Below, one piece after another: positions 46,291 through 56,493 of a DNA stretch of 64,000 nt. Positions within the stretch are counted from its first letter, which is position 1. Every line of letters begins with the position of its first letter. The translations under genes were made by a program, and so were the position numbers. The stretch comes from Cyclaneusma minus (Eukaryota; Ascomycota; Leotiomycetes; Marthamycetales; Marthamycetaceae). The stretch lies in the NCBI GenBank assembly GCA_037179335.1, contig JAKZHN010000048.1, positions 1 through 64,000 of the forward strand, in the 5' to 3' direction. The notes beneath the pieces were generated by a model. That model did not search any database, was not told the origin of the DNA, and worked only from the letters and a program-made list of their open reading frames with translations.

Positions 46291-46700
46291 ACCCACCAGG
46301 GCTGAGTTGGAAAGGATCAGAAAATCAAGAAACAGCCGGTGAACGAGAATCGTGTGCTCTGTGCAGACTGCTGCTGGAGGAACGGTCAGGGAGGTCTTGA
46401 GAATGCCAGGTCTTGTAGAATCGTCGAAGATAGATGTGTTGGGAATGGCTTGACTTAGCTACTGCTAGCTGCTGGGATGTGTGATCTTCAGAGAAAACGA
46501 CAGTAGCGAGGGAGGAAGGCAGTGGCGAGGGGAAAAAGCGAGTCAAAGCTGAGAGAGACACCTGGCACGATAGATGGGGATTGCCCACAGGTGTCTCGAG
46601 TCCCTCAATTCGCTGTCTTCGGTGCTTTCTTCTCCTGCTGTCGTTCTGCGTTCTTCCAGTCTCCTCTCCACCTAAGGTAAGAAGATCCATGAATTCAGTA

Positions 46701-47247
46701 CATCACATCCAAACAGACAAGCACATCTCACAGTCACTCCCACCAGCACGCCACCAGCACATATTAAATAACGCACTCAAATTCTATTAGAACAAAAACA
46801 ATCTAGTCTTTCTCAGCACCGCCGCTGTGATAGATACCCTAATTAAGCCACCAGACCCACAACCTCTGCATTGGGTCGGTATTAAGAAATCCCCACTGTC
46901 ATTCTAAAACCGCCTTGCCACTTTCTCGATAAGTTAATCATTACGCATGAGGGGTGAAACATTTTTTTGTGGAGGAAAAAAATACGGAAAGACACAAAGG
47001 GAAGGAGAAAAACCACGCAGAAAATGCAACAGGGTAGGAGGTGAGGGGGGTGTGTGCATTCTGATTTGCCGCTCGCCCACACGGTCTGCGTCGATAGCCC
47101 CACAGATTCACAGGATGTGTTTCGACTACCAATGGACCCCGGCTCTGCAATGAATTCGTTAGTGATCTGTACCTTGTCTCAGAATGAAACATAAGATATT
47201 TTCAGAATCAACTTACGGCGGTGCTTAGGAGCAGTGATCCTAGTAGC
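46701..47247. other. intergenic, no gene seen
   Basis: Unique, normally composed DNA downstream of the GPI-protein gene's stop. Several overlapping open segments on both strands carry no recognisable motif or splice pattern. Confidence 0.5.
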
Positions 47248-48637
47248 TTAGATCAAGCGCCCGACAATCGCAGCGCACACAACCAAGCTCAAGCCCAGGG
47301 AGATCTCATGGATCGAACCCCCGGAAACAGTCACAGGAATAGGCACCGTCGAGTTCGAAGCAGGCGACGAGCCGCTATTAGTAGCAGTGGCGTTGCTTGC
47401 AGGAGCCGAGGCAACGGGCGCGATAGCAGAAGCTGTGGCAGCGGCGCTGGAGTCCATAGCGCCGTTGGCAGTAGCAGTGTTAACAGGGGCCTGGGGTTGA
47501 CCGTCGCCAATCTCAGAGACGGCTATCATGGTAGACGTGGTGATATGGTCGCGAGGGAGAATGGGGATGATGGGCTCGTCGGTTGAAGTGGGAACAATTG
47601 CAACGGAAACCGAAACAGACACATCGGATAAAGCGGTCAGGACTGGGGTGGCTGAGACTGAGGGGATGGTTTCGGTGAGGGTTAGTTGCTCGGTGGTGAG
47701 GGTGGGTTGCTCGGTGGTGAAGGTGGTTTGCTCGGTGACGATGGTGACGTCGGGGGTTGATGTGGGCAAGGCGGTGGGCATGTCGGGCATGCTGGTGGAG
47801 TAGGGGGTGTGGGTTGAGCTGGGGGTGGGGGTTGAGCTGTGTGTGTGAGGGGTTAGCTTTTGGATGGTGGAGAAAGGAATGTTGAGGGGATAATCAGGTG
47901 TCTTTGCTTCAAGACGATAATTCGTGTATGGGGCAAGGAACAGACTCAAGCCGTTGTAATGGACCCATGTTGGAGTATGTAGGTGGGTGAGAAGTCGTCA
48001 CTTACGTGTTAACGGCCCTCGGGCAAGGTAGTTCCAAACCAGTGCCTTGCGTCCAGGCATCACTATAATGCATGCACATCGTCTCGTCCGCGTCGGTGCC
48101 GTCCATGTTCTGGCAAAACTTGCAGAAATCCATCATGGTGCAAGTCCTAATAGTCTCGTTGAAACCGTCAACCTTGTAAAAGCCAGCGACGCATACGACG
48201 AAGGGGTCGATTGGAAGTTCCAGAGAAGACCTAGGGACCACGTGGCTTGGTTCTGGCGCCACCTCTGCTAGGGCTGGGACATCTTCAGGTGGGCAGTACC
48301 ATGGCTGCGTGGTGCCCGCAGTCCACATAGCAATGAGTTGCTGACATTCGGCACTCTCCAGTCCTGTTTCTTCCTGTCGGCAGAATGTGCACAGCTGTTG
48401 CATCGTGCACTCGACAATTGTCTCATTGAACAATGTGTCATCGGTCGTCGTGGGGTCGTAACGTAGGTTGAAGCAGTTGTCGAAGGGTGGAATATGGGGG
48501 TTCTCAATTGGAGGCAATGGTTTGCTATGTCGTACTAGTTCTGCAGGAGCATATGGAAGCCTGTCTCCCGTAAGAGTAGCAAGTGTTGTGCTGGCCAACG
48601 AGGCCACACCGAGGGCTAGAGGCTGGAAGAACCGCAT
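47248..48637 (-). CDS. GPI-anchored surface protein with duplicated six-cysteine module
   Basis: Two exons, 48,637-48,006 and 47,944-47,248, joined over a 61-bp intron (GTAAGT donor, CTTGAG acceptor), give 442 aa. The start at 48,637 opens a signal peptide (residues 1-20, cleaved near TTLA). Residues 55-115 and 149-205 repeat one plan: C-x16/21-C-x5-C-x2-C-x11/12-C-x16-C, with FNETI (an N-glycosylation site) and a CTM-x2-[LF]-C-x-F-C core in both. From about residue 240 the chain is a Ser/Thr/Pro/Ala-rich stalk, and the C-terminus (GGSIHEISLGLSLVVCAAIV) is a GPI-type hydrophobic tail. It should sit in the plasma membrane or cell wall. I do not recognise the family; it is not an eight-cysteine CFEM domain. 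Function unknown. An upstream in-frame ATG at 48,730 is less likely because it would bury the signal peptide. Confidence 0.8.
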
Positions 48638-49028
48638 CTTGACTTTGACAGTTGAGGTTGATAGAAGTTGAAGGTATTGTCTGATGTGAAAGGTTAGCAG
48701 GCAACGAATGCAGGGACGAGAAAGGACCATGAAAACACAATACCTTTTCTACAATTCAGACCAGTGTTCAGACCTTGTGACTATGAGGGCTGTGCGGTGA
48801 CTCCGAAAGAGGATGGAAAAAGCTCGAGGGGACAGATGTGTAATATATGCCAGCACGACATATAAACGCCTAACTACAAGCAATACCTAGCTAGACGGGA
48901 AATACGCTGGCACAAATACACCAGTATGCTATGATGCTCACAACCTGACTTCAGGGTGGGGGTATGGGCTAACCATACCTGACTATTGCTCTCCGAAACA
49001 GAATGATGGGAAATAACCTTGGGTACGG
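48638..49028. other. intergenic, 5' region of the GPI-protein gene
   Basis: Upstream region with no further gene assigned. The segment just above the start (48,640-48,760) contains possible 5'-UTR splice sites but nothing decisive. Confidence 0.4.
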
Positions 49029-49367
49029 TTATTCGCTCCGACAGTCGAATGTTGGGGTTGTATATTTAGCAACAGGAAGAGGCCGGCAGTACCTGGACAC
49101 AAGCGACGGACTGGTAGTTGCTGAACGCTGACGCAAAGCCCCGTGAAAGCATCTGATAGCTGTCAGAAACAAGGCCAAGTTACCGAGAAAATCAATGGTA
49201 ACTGAAGCATTTGACAACCCGGGACAGGTAAGAGTAACTGGAACCGACGATTCGAGTCGCTGATGACAACTAGAGCCACTCGACTCGTCCACCAGAGGGC
49301 AAGCGCCAGCCGGGAGGCGGTTTAGGGCAGAAAGAATCAATAACGAAAAGGCCCAACTTCGCCTCAT
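49029..49367 (-). CDS. possible small secreted protein (uncertain)
   Basis: An open frame of 112 codons from the ATG at 49,367 begins MRRSWAFSLLILSALNRLPA, which reads like a signal peptide ending near PAGA, followed by a short chain with five cysteines and a second hydrophobic patch. It lies between ORMDL and the GPI-protein gene on the same strand. The frame is open further upstream and several GT/AG pairs lie within and before it, so exon limits may differ. No family is recognised and chance cannot be excluded. Confidence 0.25.
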   Translation of the reverse strand: MRRSWAFSLLILSALNRLPAGACPLVDESSGSSCHQRLESSVPVTLTCPGLSNASVTIDFLGNLALFLTAIRCFHGALRQRSATTSPSLVSRYCRPLPVAKYTTPTFDCRSE

Positions 49368-49841
49368 GTAGTGCTGCAGAAATGCACTTACCCCTCTCGC
49401 CTTACCGTGGTTGCAGAGCCGCAAGTCGAAGCTAGTGTCCCAGTACACGATCGCCATTGAGCATCCGAGCCGAGCTCTTCTCTGCCCATGCCCTCTCCAC
49501 ATGCCATCTGCACATGTTGATCTCCGATGTCCTAATCCGAACCTTCTGGTCGTCCGAACCAAGGGCCACTGCTCGCATCATCAATTGCAACCTCGCTGAA
49601 TCACAATCACGAGCACAAGCACAGCTCGAAAGCACACGCATAGCTGGAAAACCCAAGAATATTGCTTCAAACCTGCTTCGAACCTGCTTTTCTCTACCCG
49701 ACACGCAATGCATGTACGATTCTCGCCTCGCTCTCTTTTGTTGGGCGCCCCCGGTAGAAAACAAGCTGGCTCATAGTACAACAAACAACCGATCTGCGGG
49801 CAAAGGTAGCCTCGCAACGACAAAGTGCATCATCATAGATG

Positions 49842-50502
49842 TCACCTATCCTCCGGAGGGCCAGAAAAGAGTTGGACCCGCATACGATGGCTCTGCAATA
49901 TTTTTTAGTGCAAGCGCCTAGCCGGCAGATCCAGCGTGGGGGACAGCTTACCGCAGGAAGCTTTGGGATGACAACGCCCAACACAGCCAGGAAATTTATG
50001 GTAAAGTAGGCAAAGTCATAGTGGGTGTAGTGAGTACTGAGAAGGAAGAGTACGATGGGCACGCTAAGCAGGAACTTCTTTGCCGGCGTGTACTGGGCTC
50101 CATTATCGATTTGCTCCCACATGTTCAGGTTATCGTAGGCTCCGGCATTGAACTCGAAGGGCACGCCTCGCACCCAGTGGAACATCAGATAGGAGCCGGT
50201 CATGTAGGAAATATTGGTCAGGGTCCACGATGTCTCCTGCGAGACGCCCGGGATGATGTCGTAGAAGATTTTGAGGCAGGCGATTAGCACAATATGGATG
50301 GTCCATGCTCCTATAAGCTCTTGTCAGCTAGGCATTACGAGGCAGTTCGCATTGTCTGGACCGACTGACCCTTAGCGTTCACCCAGTTGGCATTCAAGTT
50401 TGGCTCGGCGGCCTGATCGCTTATGTGTTCAAGAGTCTCCGCAGGCTCCTGGTAGATGAGGGAGCTGGAGCGCCTCCTCCGGGTAGCCTTGGAATCAGCC
50501 AT
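49842..50502 (-). CDS. ORM1: ORMDL family protein (sphingolipid homeostasis)
   Basis: Three exons, 50,502-50,370, 50,310-49,952 and 49,892-49,842, with two 59-bp introns (GTCAGT..TATAG; GTAAGC..TGCAG), encode 180 aa. The protein matches ORM/ORMDL throughout: NLNANWVNAKGAW (35-47), SYLMFHWVRGVPFEFNAGAY (84-103), NMWEQIDNG (107-115), QYTPAKKFLLSVP (117-129), STHYTHYD (136-143), VVIPKLPASHRMRV (157-170). ORM proteins sit in the endoplasmic reticulum membrane with about four membrane segments (here roughly 47-66, 73-92, 124-138, 142-161) and restrain serine palmitoyltransferase. The Arg/Ser-rich N-terminus (RRRRSSS, 8-14) resembles the stretch that kinases phosphorylate in yeast Orm1/2 to relieve inhibition. 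Both splice junctions restore conserved residues, so the model is secure. Confidence 0.95.
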
Positions 50503-51877
50503 GGCTAGATATTTGCCGCTCGACCGTGGAGGATTGGCGCTGGCGTCGTAAGAGACGGTACGGGGAAGGAGGATTGGAGAAGACAGCTTGGCGGTATTGC
50601 GGATCGACGGTTCGAACGATGTACTTTGAATTGGGTATGGGGGGAGGTTCGGCTAAGAACAAAGAGGGCTCGACTGCAGCAAGCACAGATTTAGCACAGG
50701 CGCTGGAAGTGGCGGCAGCAGCATACAAAGGAGCTTCCCGCCGGAGCAGAGAAAGTCCTTGGGTGCAGCGTTTGGGTGGTGTGGTCAAGCGTGGGAGCAG
50801 AGGGGCTGTGCTTACTCGCGTGTGTCGTTGGCCAGCGCTACTCTTCTGACAGGTGGGTGATGGGCCGTTACTGACCAAATGCTCTTGATAGTAGCGGGTA
50901 GCGTGGTGGTGGCGGCTGTAGGGCGAGCAGCAGCAGATGCGGGAAACGGGATGGATGGCAAAAGTCGGTGGAAGACTGGAGTATGGGATCCTGTGAAGAG
51001 AATAAGGTGGGTCGAAGAAATGGTAGCGAGAGACTTGGAGTGTGCCTTCGTGTCGGCGCGAGCGAGTGATGATACTGCGAGTGGAATGTGTAAGAGTTCG
51101 ATGTGTCTGTTCAGCGGTGATGATAATGGTGAGATGAAGACGGGGAAGCACAGGTGGGAGACGTCGCTCTGGGTCACAGCTCAGCAGGCACTGCCAATAA
51201 TAGCAGGCGCGAGCGGCCGACTGGAGAATGTGTTGAATTGATTTGTCGGCTCCGGGGAAATGAGGCTGATGGGGCAGGAGCAGGGGTCGAGCTGCTGCCA
51301 TGAATGACTTGAAGGCATTCGTAGCTTGGACTAATTGAACTAATAAAGAGCCTTCTGAACGCGCATTGAGGAAGGTGCTCAATCATGGGGACTTGAATTC
51401 GATTGCATGTATCAGATATGTTTATCTTGAGGATATCTTCGTTCGCCATTCTAGGAGTATCTGGGATTGCTATGAAACCATTCTATTTCCCAGGACTCAG
51501 GAGTCAGAACTATCTCCAATAATGCCTGGGAATAACTCTGTAACTCTTAAGATCAATGCTCCTAGGTAGGATGATTCGGTATGGCTACAGACCGCACAAG
51601 AATTGTCACCGCGCGCCAAAGAAGCCAGGGACCAGTTGTTTCACATTGAACAATGCGCGAGTACCCGGATCTCCTCCACAAACCTCGACTTTATGCATAG
51701 CAGCGACCGATCCGAGCTTCAATTACACATTGCTGCCAGACTTGCGCCATCTTCGCTGGTCGATATCGGATGCACCAAAACCCCGAGCCGAGTCTGGGGT
51801 CGCGAAAATAAAATCTCGACGACTCGACCAATTCGCGACAACACTGCCTTTCTTCACCACAACCACATCTGCCCAAG
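50503..51877. promoter_or_regulatory. shared divergent intergenic region, ORM1 and AIR1
   Basis: About 1.4 kb separates the two start codons, which face away from each other. Long overlapping open segments on both strands (the largest 50,495-51,382, minus) have no domain and overlap the ORM1 start, so I treat this as regulatory and 5'-UTR DNA. Pyrimidine-rich tracts on the minus strand near 50,900-51,150 are typical of filamentous fungal promoters. Confidence 0.5.
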
Positions 51878-53341
51878 ATGACGAGCTTGGTGCGAGATGA
51901 CCCCGACTCGCGCACCTTCGCTGTGGGCCGCAAACGCGCCGCCGAGCCTGCCACAGAGTTCATCTCATTACAAGACTCGTCCGACGACGAGGCGATCGAC
52001 GAAGCTTCTGAAGAAGAAGAAGACAGCGATGAGGACTCCGAGTCGGGCGAAGTCGAGTCGGACGAAGACGAGTCTGATGACGACGGCTCATCTGACTCTC
52101 AGTCAGAGTCTGACGGCAAACTGTCCGACCACGACTTAGACAGTATTTCCAGAACAGCTCCGCCGCCGCAGTCCAGGCCCGACTCCAAGCCTGCATCGTC
52201 CGCGCAATCTGCCTCCGAGGCCATGTCTGATTTAAGCCCCGCCGAACTCGAGCTTCAGATGCTATATTACCCTCCGGTGGCAGGCGGCCAGGTCATACCG
52301 CGATGCCTGGCCTGTGGAAGATCAGGGCACAAAGCTGCCAACTGCCCTGCTTCAACATGCGATCATTGCGCATCAACCTCGCACCTCTCGAGCCTCTGTC
52401 CCACGCGCCAACGATGCGCCAAATGTGATCAGCGAGGGCACTCCAAAGCCCGCTGTCCCGAGAAACTGGCAAAGCCCAAAGAAGAGCGAACTATCCAATG
52501 CGACCTCTGCCCCTCTACAGAACACACGACCGAGGAGTGCTCGTTAATCTGGCGTAGCTACGAGCCCGACCTAGGCAATTTACGAAAGGTCCAACATATC
52601 CAGATTTCATGCTATTACTGCGGGGGTGATGGTCACTATGGTCCAGAATGCGGCTTGAATGTCGGATTACACAGCAGTACATGGACGAAAGCAAACTGGG
52701 AACTTTACGTGGACCCAGAGAGCAGCCTGCGCGCTATCTCCGCAGGCAAAGACTATTCTATCCGAGGCGCAGCTGGCAGACCCCCCAAGGGCAGAGCCAA
52801 CAGATATCCAAAAGACGTGGATAGTGACGAAGACGACGCTAATTTCTTCGGCGCAAGAGTCAGGAACAACCAGCCCCCATCTCGACCGCAAATCAAGATG
52901 CCGCAGTCAGGACCTCGCGGCGCCGGACCATACCCCGACTCCCGACCACCGCTGTGGCAGGATTATCAGTCCGGACCTGCCAGATATGAGCAGCCGGAAA
53001 GATCGTTCCAACCTGTTAATAGCTACAGGCCCAACAACTATGATGGTCGCCGCGAAGCTGATTATGTGAGTCTGGGCGGTCGGGGAGACTCGTACAATGG
53101 CTACCGACCGCCGCCCCAGCAGCAGCCTAGGCCGCTGCGACATGATGGTCTTTCGCATCAACAGGCTTATCAAAATGCGCAAAGGAGCTCAAGGGGTGGT
53201 GGAGGTGGTGGAGGTGGCGGGGGCAAATCGAGAGGGAGAGGTGGAGGGCGAGGTGGAGGTGGTGGTGGACGAGGCCGTGGCGGCTTTTCGGCGTTGTCGA
53301 ATGAACCGCCACGCAAGAAGAAGAAGAAGAGCAAGGGTTAA
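51878..53341 (+). CDS. AIR1: Air1/Air2-like zinc-knuckle protein of the TRAMP RNA-surveillance complex
   Basis: A single exon codes for 487 aa. Residues 34-90 are an acidic Asp/Glu/Ser-rich tract. Five CCHC knuckles follow: C143-C156, C161-C174, C180-C193, C208-C221 and C245-C258. Between knuckles 4 and 5 is IWRSY (224-228), the IWRxY signature with which Air proteins hold the Trf4/5 poly(A) polymerase. The C-terminal third is Pro/Gln/Arg-rich and ends in Gly-rich RGG-type repeats (about 440-475) and a Lys cluster, a probable RNA-binding and nuclear-import tail. Known Air proteins present aberrant RNAs to TRAMP for oligoadenylation and exosome decay in the nucleus. The ATG chosen is the first in frame, just after the upstream stops. 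Yeast Air proteins are shorter (about 350 aa); the extra length is the RGG tail. Confidence 0.93.
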   Translation: MTSLVRDDPDSRTFAVGRKRAAEPATEFISLQDSSDDEAIDEASEEEEDSDEDSESGEVESDEDESDDDGSSDSQSESDGKLSDHDLDSISRTAPPPQSRPDSKPASSAQSASEAMSDLSPAELELQMLYYPPVAGGQVIPRCLACGRSGHKAANCPASTCDHCASTSHLSSLCPTRQRCAKCDQRGHSKARCPEKLAKPKEERTIQCDLCPSTEHTTEECSLIWRSYEPDLGNLRKVQHIQISCYYCGGDGHYGPECGLNVGLHSSTWTKANWELYVDPESSLRAISAGKDYSIRGAAGRPPKGRANRYPKDVDSDEDDANFFGARVRNNQPPSRPQIKMPQSGPRGAGPYPDSRPPLWQDYQSGPARYEQPERSFQPVNSYRPNNYDGRREADYVSLGGRGDSYNGYRPPPQQQPRPLRHDGLSHQQAYQNAQRSSRGGGGGGGGGGKSRGRGGGRGGGGGGRGRGGFSALSNEPPRKKKKKSKG

Positions 53342-54218
53342 AGATGGCATTTCCAATTGCATCCTACTAGGGTTGATTGGTCGGCATGCCGGGATACATA
53401 TCTCTGCCTCCAATGTTTGGTCAAAGGCCATCTGGATACAAGCTTGGCCTTGCTATTCATGGGCACACGAAGTCCCCTACCAGAGTCCTTAAGCTTCTCT
53501 CGTACAAGCTCCAAAGATCGCTTTGCCATTAGTTTATGGCATTCAATTGCAGCGCTTCCGTCCGGAAAGCTAAATGGAATTCCTGGAGCGCAAGACATCC
53601 GTCGTCGTCCAGAGCGGCAGGCATTCAACTGCAGCAGACCCGAAGCATAATGTCATTTGGCATATCCTCACCGAAGATCAAGGGGGCATATACCCGATCA
53701 AACGGCTTAGCGAGATGTTGTATAGAAATGCGATACCCCGTCAATCGTTCCAAACCTACCTGTCTTCTTTTTCCAAGAGACGTGCACACAGTGTAGGGGA
53801 AACGCGCAAATGATGCAATACTGACAAGGCATAGCAGTGAGCTAAATCCAGACTGGTGCTGCGCGCTCTGAAGGTCATGACAAGCTAGGCCTAAGCTCCC
53901 GACTTCCTACAATACAGCCAGACGGTGAGATCAGTGCAGACTTTGTCTTTTTGTCGTCCCACTATATAATAACCCAGTACTCAGCCGCCCTCCCAATCCG
54001 TCCCCCGCACAAGACAATACTCCGGCAATTCCAAGAACTAAAGGACCATCCGATCAAATCACATTCATAAATTGTGAGCTCTCCGATTGACTGATTCGAC
54101 CCATCAGCTAGACAAGCATCGTGAAGCTAAACACAAAACAGTGTCCCACCTAACACCAGCGACCCCGGACCCAGCCCAAAAGGTAAAGAAGCGGCAGCAA
54201 ATTAGCAAGCTAAGCGAA
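53342..54218. other. convergent 3' intergenic region
   Basis: DNA between the stops of the Air-like gene and the DUF427 gene. Open segments of up to 97 codons (53,357-53,650; 53,338-53,628) lack motifs. A ctatataataa TATA-like string at about 53,961 has no convincing frame after it. Confidence 0.5.
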
Positions 54219-55509
54219 CTATTCCTCTTTGACACCATCAACATAAACATCCACCTTCTCATTATAAAAACACAACCTCCCTGCCACCTCCGCACATTCG
54301 TTTGTCGGATATTGGTAATACCAAACTGCATCTTCGATCTCATTGCCGTCGATATTGATGTGGTAGTAACTAGTTGGATACTGCGTCAGTACATTCCCTT
54401 CCCCTCCTCACAAAAGGGGGTGCCTGGGTGCCTCTGCAAGAGAGTGGGCGCTATTCAGAAAAGGGGGTTTGGGAAGACGTACTTAGCCATGCCCTTATAA
54501 GGACAGAAAGTGGTTGTTTCAGACGGTATTAGGAAACTGTGGTTGATGCTGGTGGGAGAGAGGTAGTAGCGCGGCCGCAACAGGGTTTCGTAGAGGAAGA
54601 TGTTGGATGAGGAGGAGGCGATGGTGATGGGGGTGTTGGAGGTAGAGGATTTGGTGCAGATGGTGATGGTGCGTGAGGAGGGGATGCATTCGATGCGCTT
54701 GTAGGGGTCTTTGGGGTGGCTGTGGATTTGCTGGTCTTCTACGAACCATGCATCTTCAGGTCGGAGGATGATATCAGGACCGTGGGGTGTGTAAATTGAG
54801 CAAGGGGAGAGGGAAAGAGAGATGCTCATAGGCGAGATGAGAGGGTGGGGAAAAGAAAGGGGGTTTAAAGGGACGGGGATGAGGATTGATATTAGGTGAT
54901 AGGAAAGCATTCAGGGGTAGGTACCGAGACTTGCAAATTCGACATAGACAAGTCCGTCCAAGCTGAATTCTCCACTCTTCTCGCTGCGTGAGGTGAACGA
55001 TTCTGCAATGGTTTTCTTGTCGCCAACCTCAATTTTCACATACTCGCACGCATAAAAATCGTCTGGTTGTGAAGGCAATATCATCGTATCCCCCAGGTAG
55101 TCGGAGGCGAAATCTTTCCCTGGGATGTAGAAATACGGATCTAAAGGGGAAAGCTTAGCATGCATAAAACTAAAACGGTGAAGTAGAGGGGTGTGGGAGG
55201 TGGATACAGTATGGATGTTCCCAGACATAGACGGCGGAGGTGGTGTCGAAGATGTATATTCCGTTCAGTAGGCCTCGTACTCGACGTGGTGTGGATTCGG
55301 ATTTGTGAGGTCCGTCGTGACAGAGCTTTTTGAGTCTGGTCTCGGGGCTTCTGAGCATCTTGTCATATTTCTCGTCGGTTTTTAGGTCACTGTATTGAAA
55401 TGTCAGTTTTACTTGTTTGATGTTTCAAGATGTCAGGTTTAGTGTGTTTGATGTTTTTGTTTATGATGGTTAAGGGAGGGTTGGATGACAGCTCTACTTA
55501 CGGTGGCAT
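54219..55509 (-). CDS. DUF427 family protein with two DUF427 repeats
   Basis: Five exons: 55,509-55,502 (8 nt), 55,389-55,208, 55,140-54,925, 54,753-54,483 and 54,369-54,219; the four introns are 112, 67, 171 and 112 bp. Together they give 275 aa starting MPPDLKTDEKYDKMLRSPET. Every junction rebuilds a conserved stretch: HPYYPYFYIPGKDF (61-74), FASLDAWFVEDQQ (132-144) and CPYKGMANYYHI (219-230). The first repeat spans about 38-133 (VRGLLNGIYIFDTTSAVYVW, then YFYIP) and the second about 152-268 (SSRTITI, YETLLRPRYYLSPTSI, SETTTFCPYKGMANYY, VWYYQYP, LCFYNEKVDVYVDGV). DUF427 proteins occur in fungi and bacteria; no enzymatic activity is established to my knowledge. No signal peptide, so probably cytosolic. 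An upstream in-frame ATG exists (55,719) but would add a tail unlike the family. Confidence 0.88.
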
Positions 55510-56146
55510 CTTGCGGTTTTGCGAAGTAAGATGCTGGTTCCTGCTTGCTATCACTCGTTCGATGTGAGGAATTATGAATATGCTAGAGTGGATTAGATGT
55601 GAGAGTTGCGCGAAGGTATGGAAGCTCGAGTACTGAGACAGCATGTCATCTGTTATATTCGACATATCGGGACCCAGCCTGCCGCATGCTGACGATCTTG
55701 CGGGGAAGCGGGGCAACAAGTCTGGGGAATCTGGTGGGGACTTGACTACATGTATGAACTTAGGTCACTGATCAGTAACACTCTGCCATTGTGTTGGCCG
55801 AACTGTCGGTTTGTCAAGTATTAATCTATTTTGTCTTTCGTCAGCGTTCTTGCCGTCTGGTCTTGGTTGGAATCTTCGCCAGATCATGGCGCAAGAGTAG
55901 GCCCGGCGAGTCCCCTGGGTCACCCAACAACGGTTTTTCTGGGTTATTCCCCAGTTCATGGCCCATTTATGGGTCCAGGTCCTCTGCCCTCTGGTGCAAG
56001 GTTTCTTCTCTTTGCATCTCCAGTTTTGTTTCGAGGAAGCTGGGCCATCCTCGCTTCGTTCTCGCTCTCAGCCCGCTCTTGGGAGTTTCTGTTTCTAGGT
56101 GATCATCCTAATTCATTCCGACGTAAGGTAGGTATTCGCAGCCATC
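55510..56146. other. intergenic between DUF427 gene and Tfb5
   Basis: DUF427 promoter region plus Tfb5 3' region. Plus-strand open segments of 103 and 119 codons (55,791-56,102; 55,831-56,190) have no domain and overlap the last exon of Tfb5 in antisense. Confidence 0.45.
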
Positions 56147-56493
56147 TCAATCCGAGCCCGAGTCATCAGGCTGCTGCTGTGTTTCCTTGAGGGCCTGTAG
56201 TAATAGAACCGAAATATCAGTCTTGTTCACACACTCAATGCGTGGGCATTTCTCTTACATCCTCCAGTCTCATCTTGAGAACTTGCAGCATGGCCTCTTT
56301 AATGACCAGATGCTCATCATCCAGCTCCTCAACTATGAACTCATTGTTTTCGCTGTCGAGTTGCACGATGATGGATTTGATGGAGGGATCGCATCGCACG
56401 AAGACACCTGTGGGGGTGAAGATGGTCAGCCTTGTCTAAGTTCACGAGAACCGAGTCGAATAGCTTCATCATACCTCGGACAGCCTTCGGCAT
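56147..56493 (-). CDS. tfb5: TFIIH subunit Tfb5 (TTDA homologue)
   Basis: Three exons, 56,493-56,475 (19 nt), 56,407-56,259 and 56,194-56,147, with introns of 67 and 64 bp (GTATGA..CACAG; GTAAGA..TACAG, branch-like ctgat), give 71 aa, the family's usual size. The protein shows MPKAVRGVFVRCDPSIKSII (1-20), VQLDSENNEFIVEELDDEHL (21-40) and VIKEAMLQVLKMRLEDALKE (41-60). These match the small alpha/beta fold of Tfb5, which binds Tfb2/p52 and stabilises TFIIH in transcription initiation and nucleotide-excision repair. If the second intron were retained the protein would end VREMPTH after residue 56; the spliced form ending in an acidic DDSGSD tail looks more normal. Confidence 0.9.

Larger units (their letters stand above)
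43880..46700. repeat. five tandem promoter-like units of 535-590 bp
   Basis: TATA boxes on the plus strand recur at 44,019, 44,554, 45,126, 45,694 and 46,282, each followed by a related leader (gatcaggaac-like, then atcttgcaggttctaggagc-like) and later by gacatggttctgctgtcgta and a ctccaagaagtgga block. About 100 bp before each TATA is a gtcacgtgac-like box. About 40 bp before that box, in the last four units, is an inverted TATA box. Copies are diverged but not AT-converted. No shared reading frame survives across the units, so they look regulatory or non-coding. Confidence 0.8.

Noticed and set aside
46325..46690. 121-codon minus-strand open segment in the last promoter-like unit
   Set aside because: The frame is not conserved in the other four units and no motif is recognisable.
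50495..51382. 295-codon open segment on the minus strand
   Set aside because: It overlaps the ORM1 start codon in another frame, has no domain, signal or compositional pattern of a protein, and GC-balanced promoter DNA easily gives such runs.
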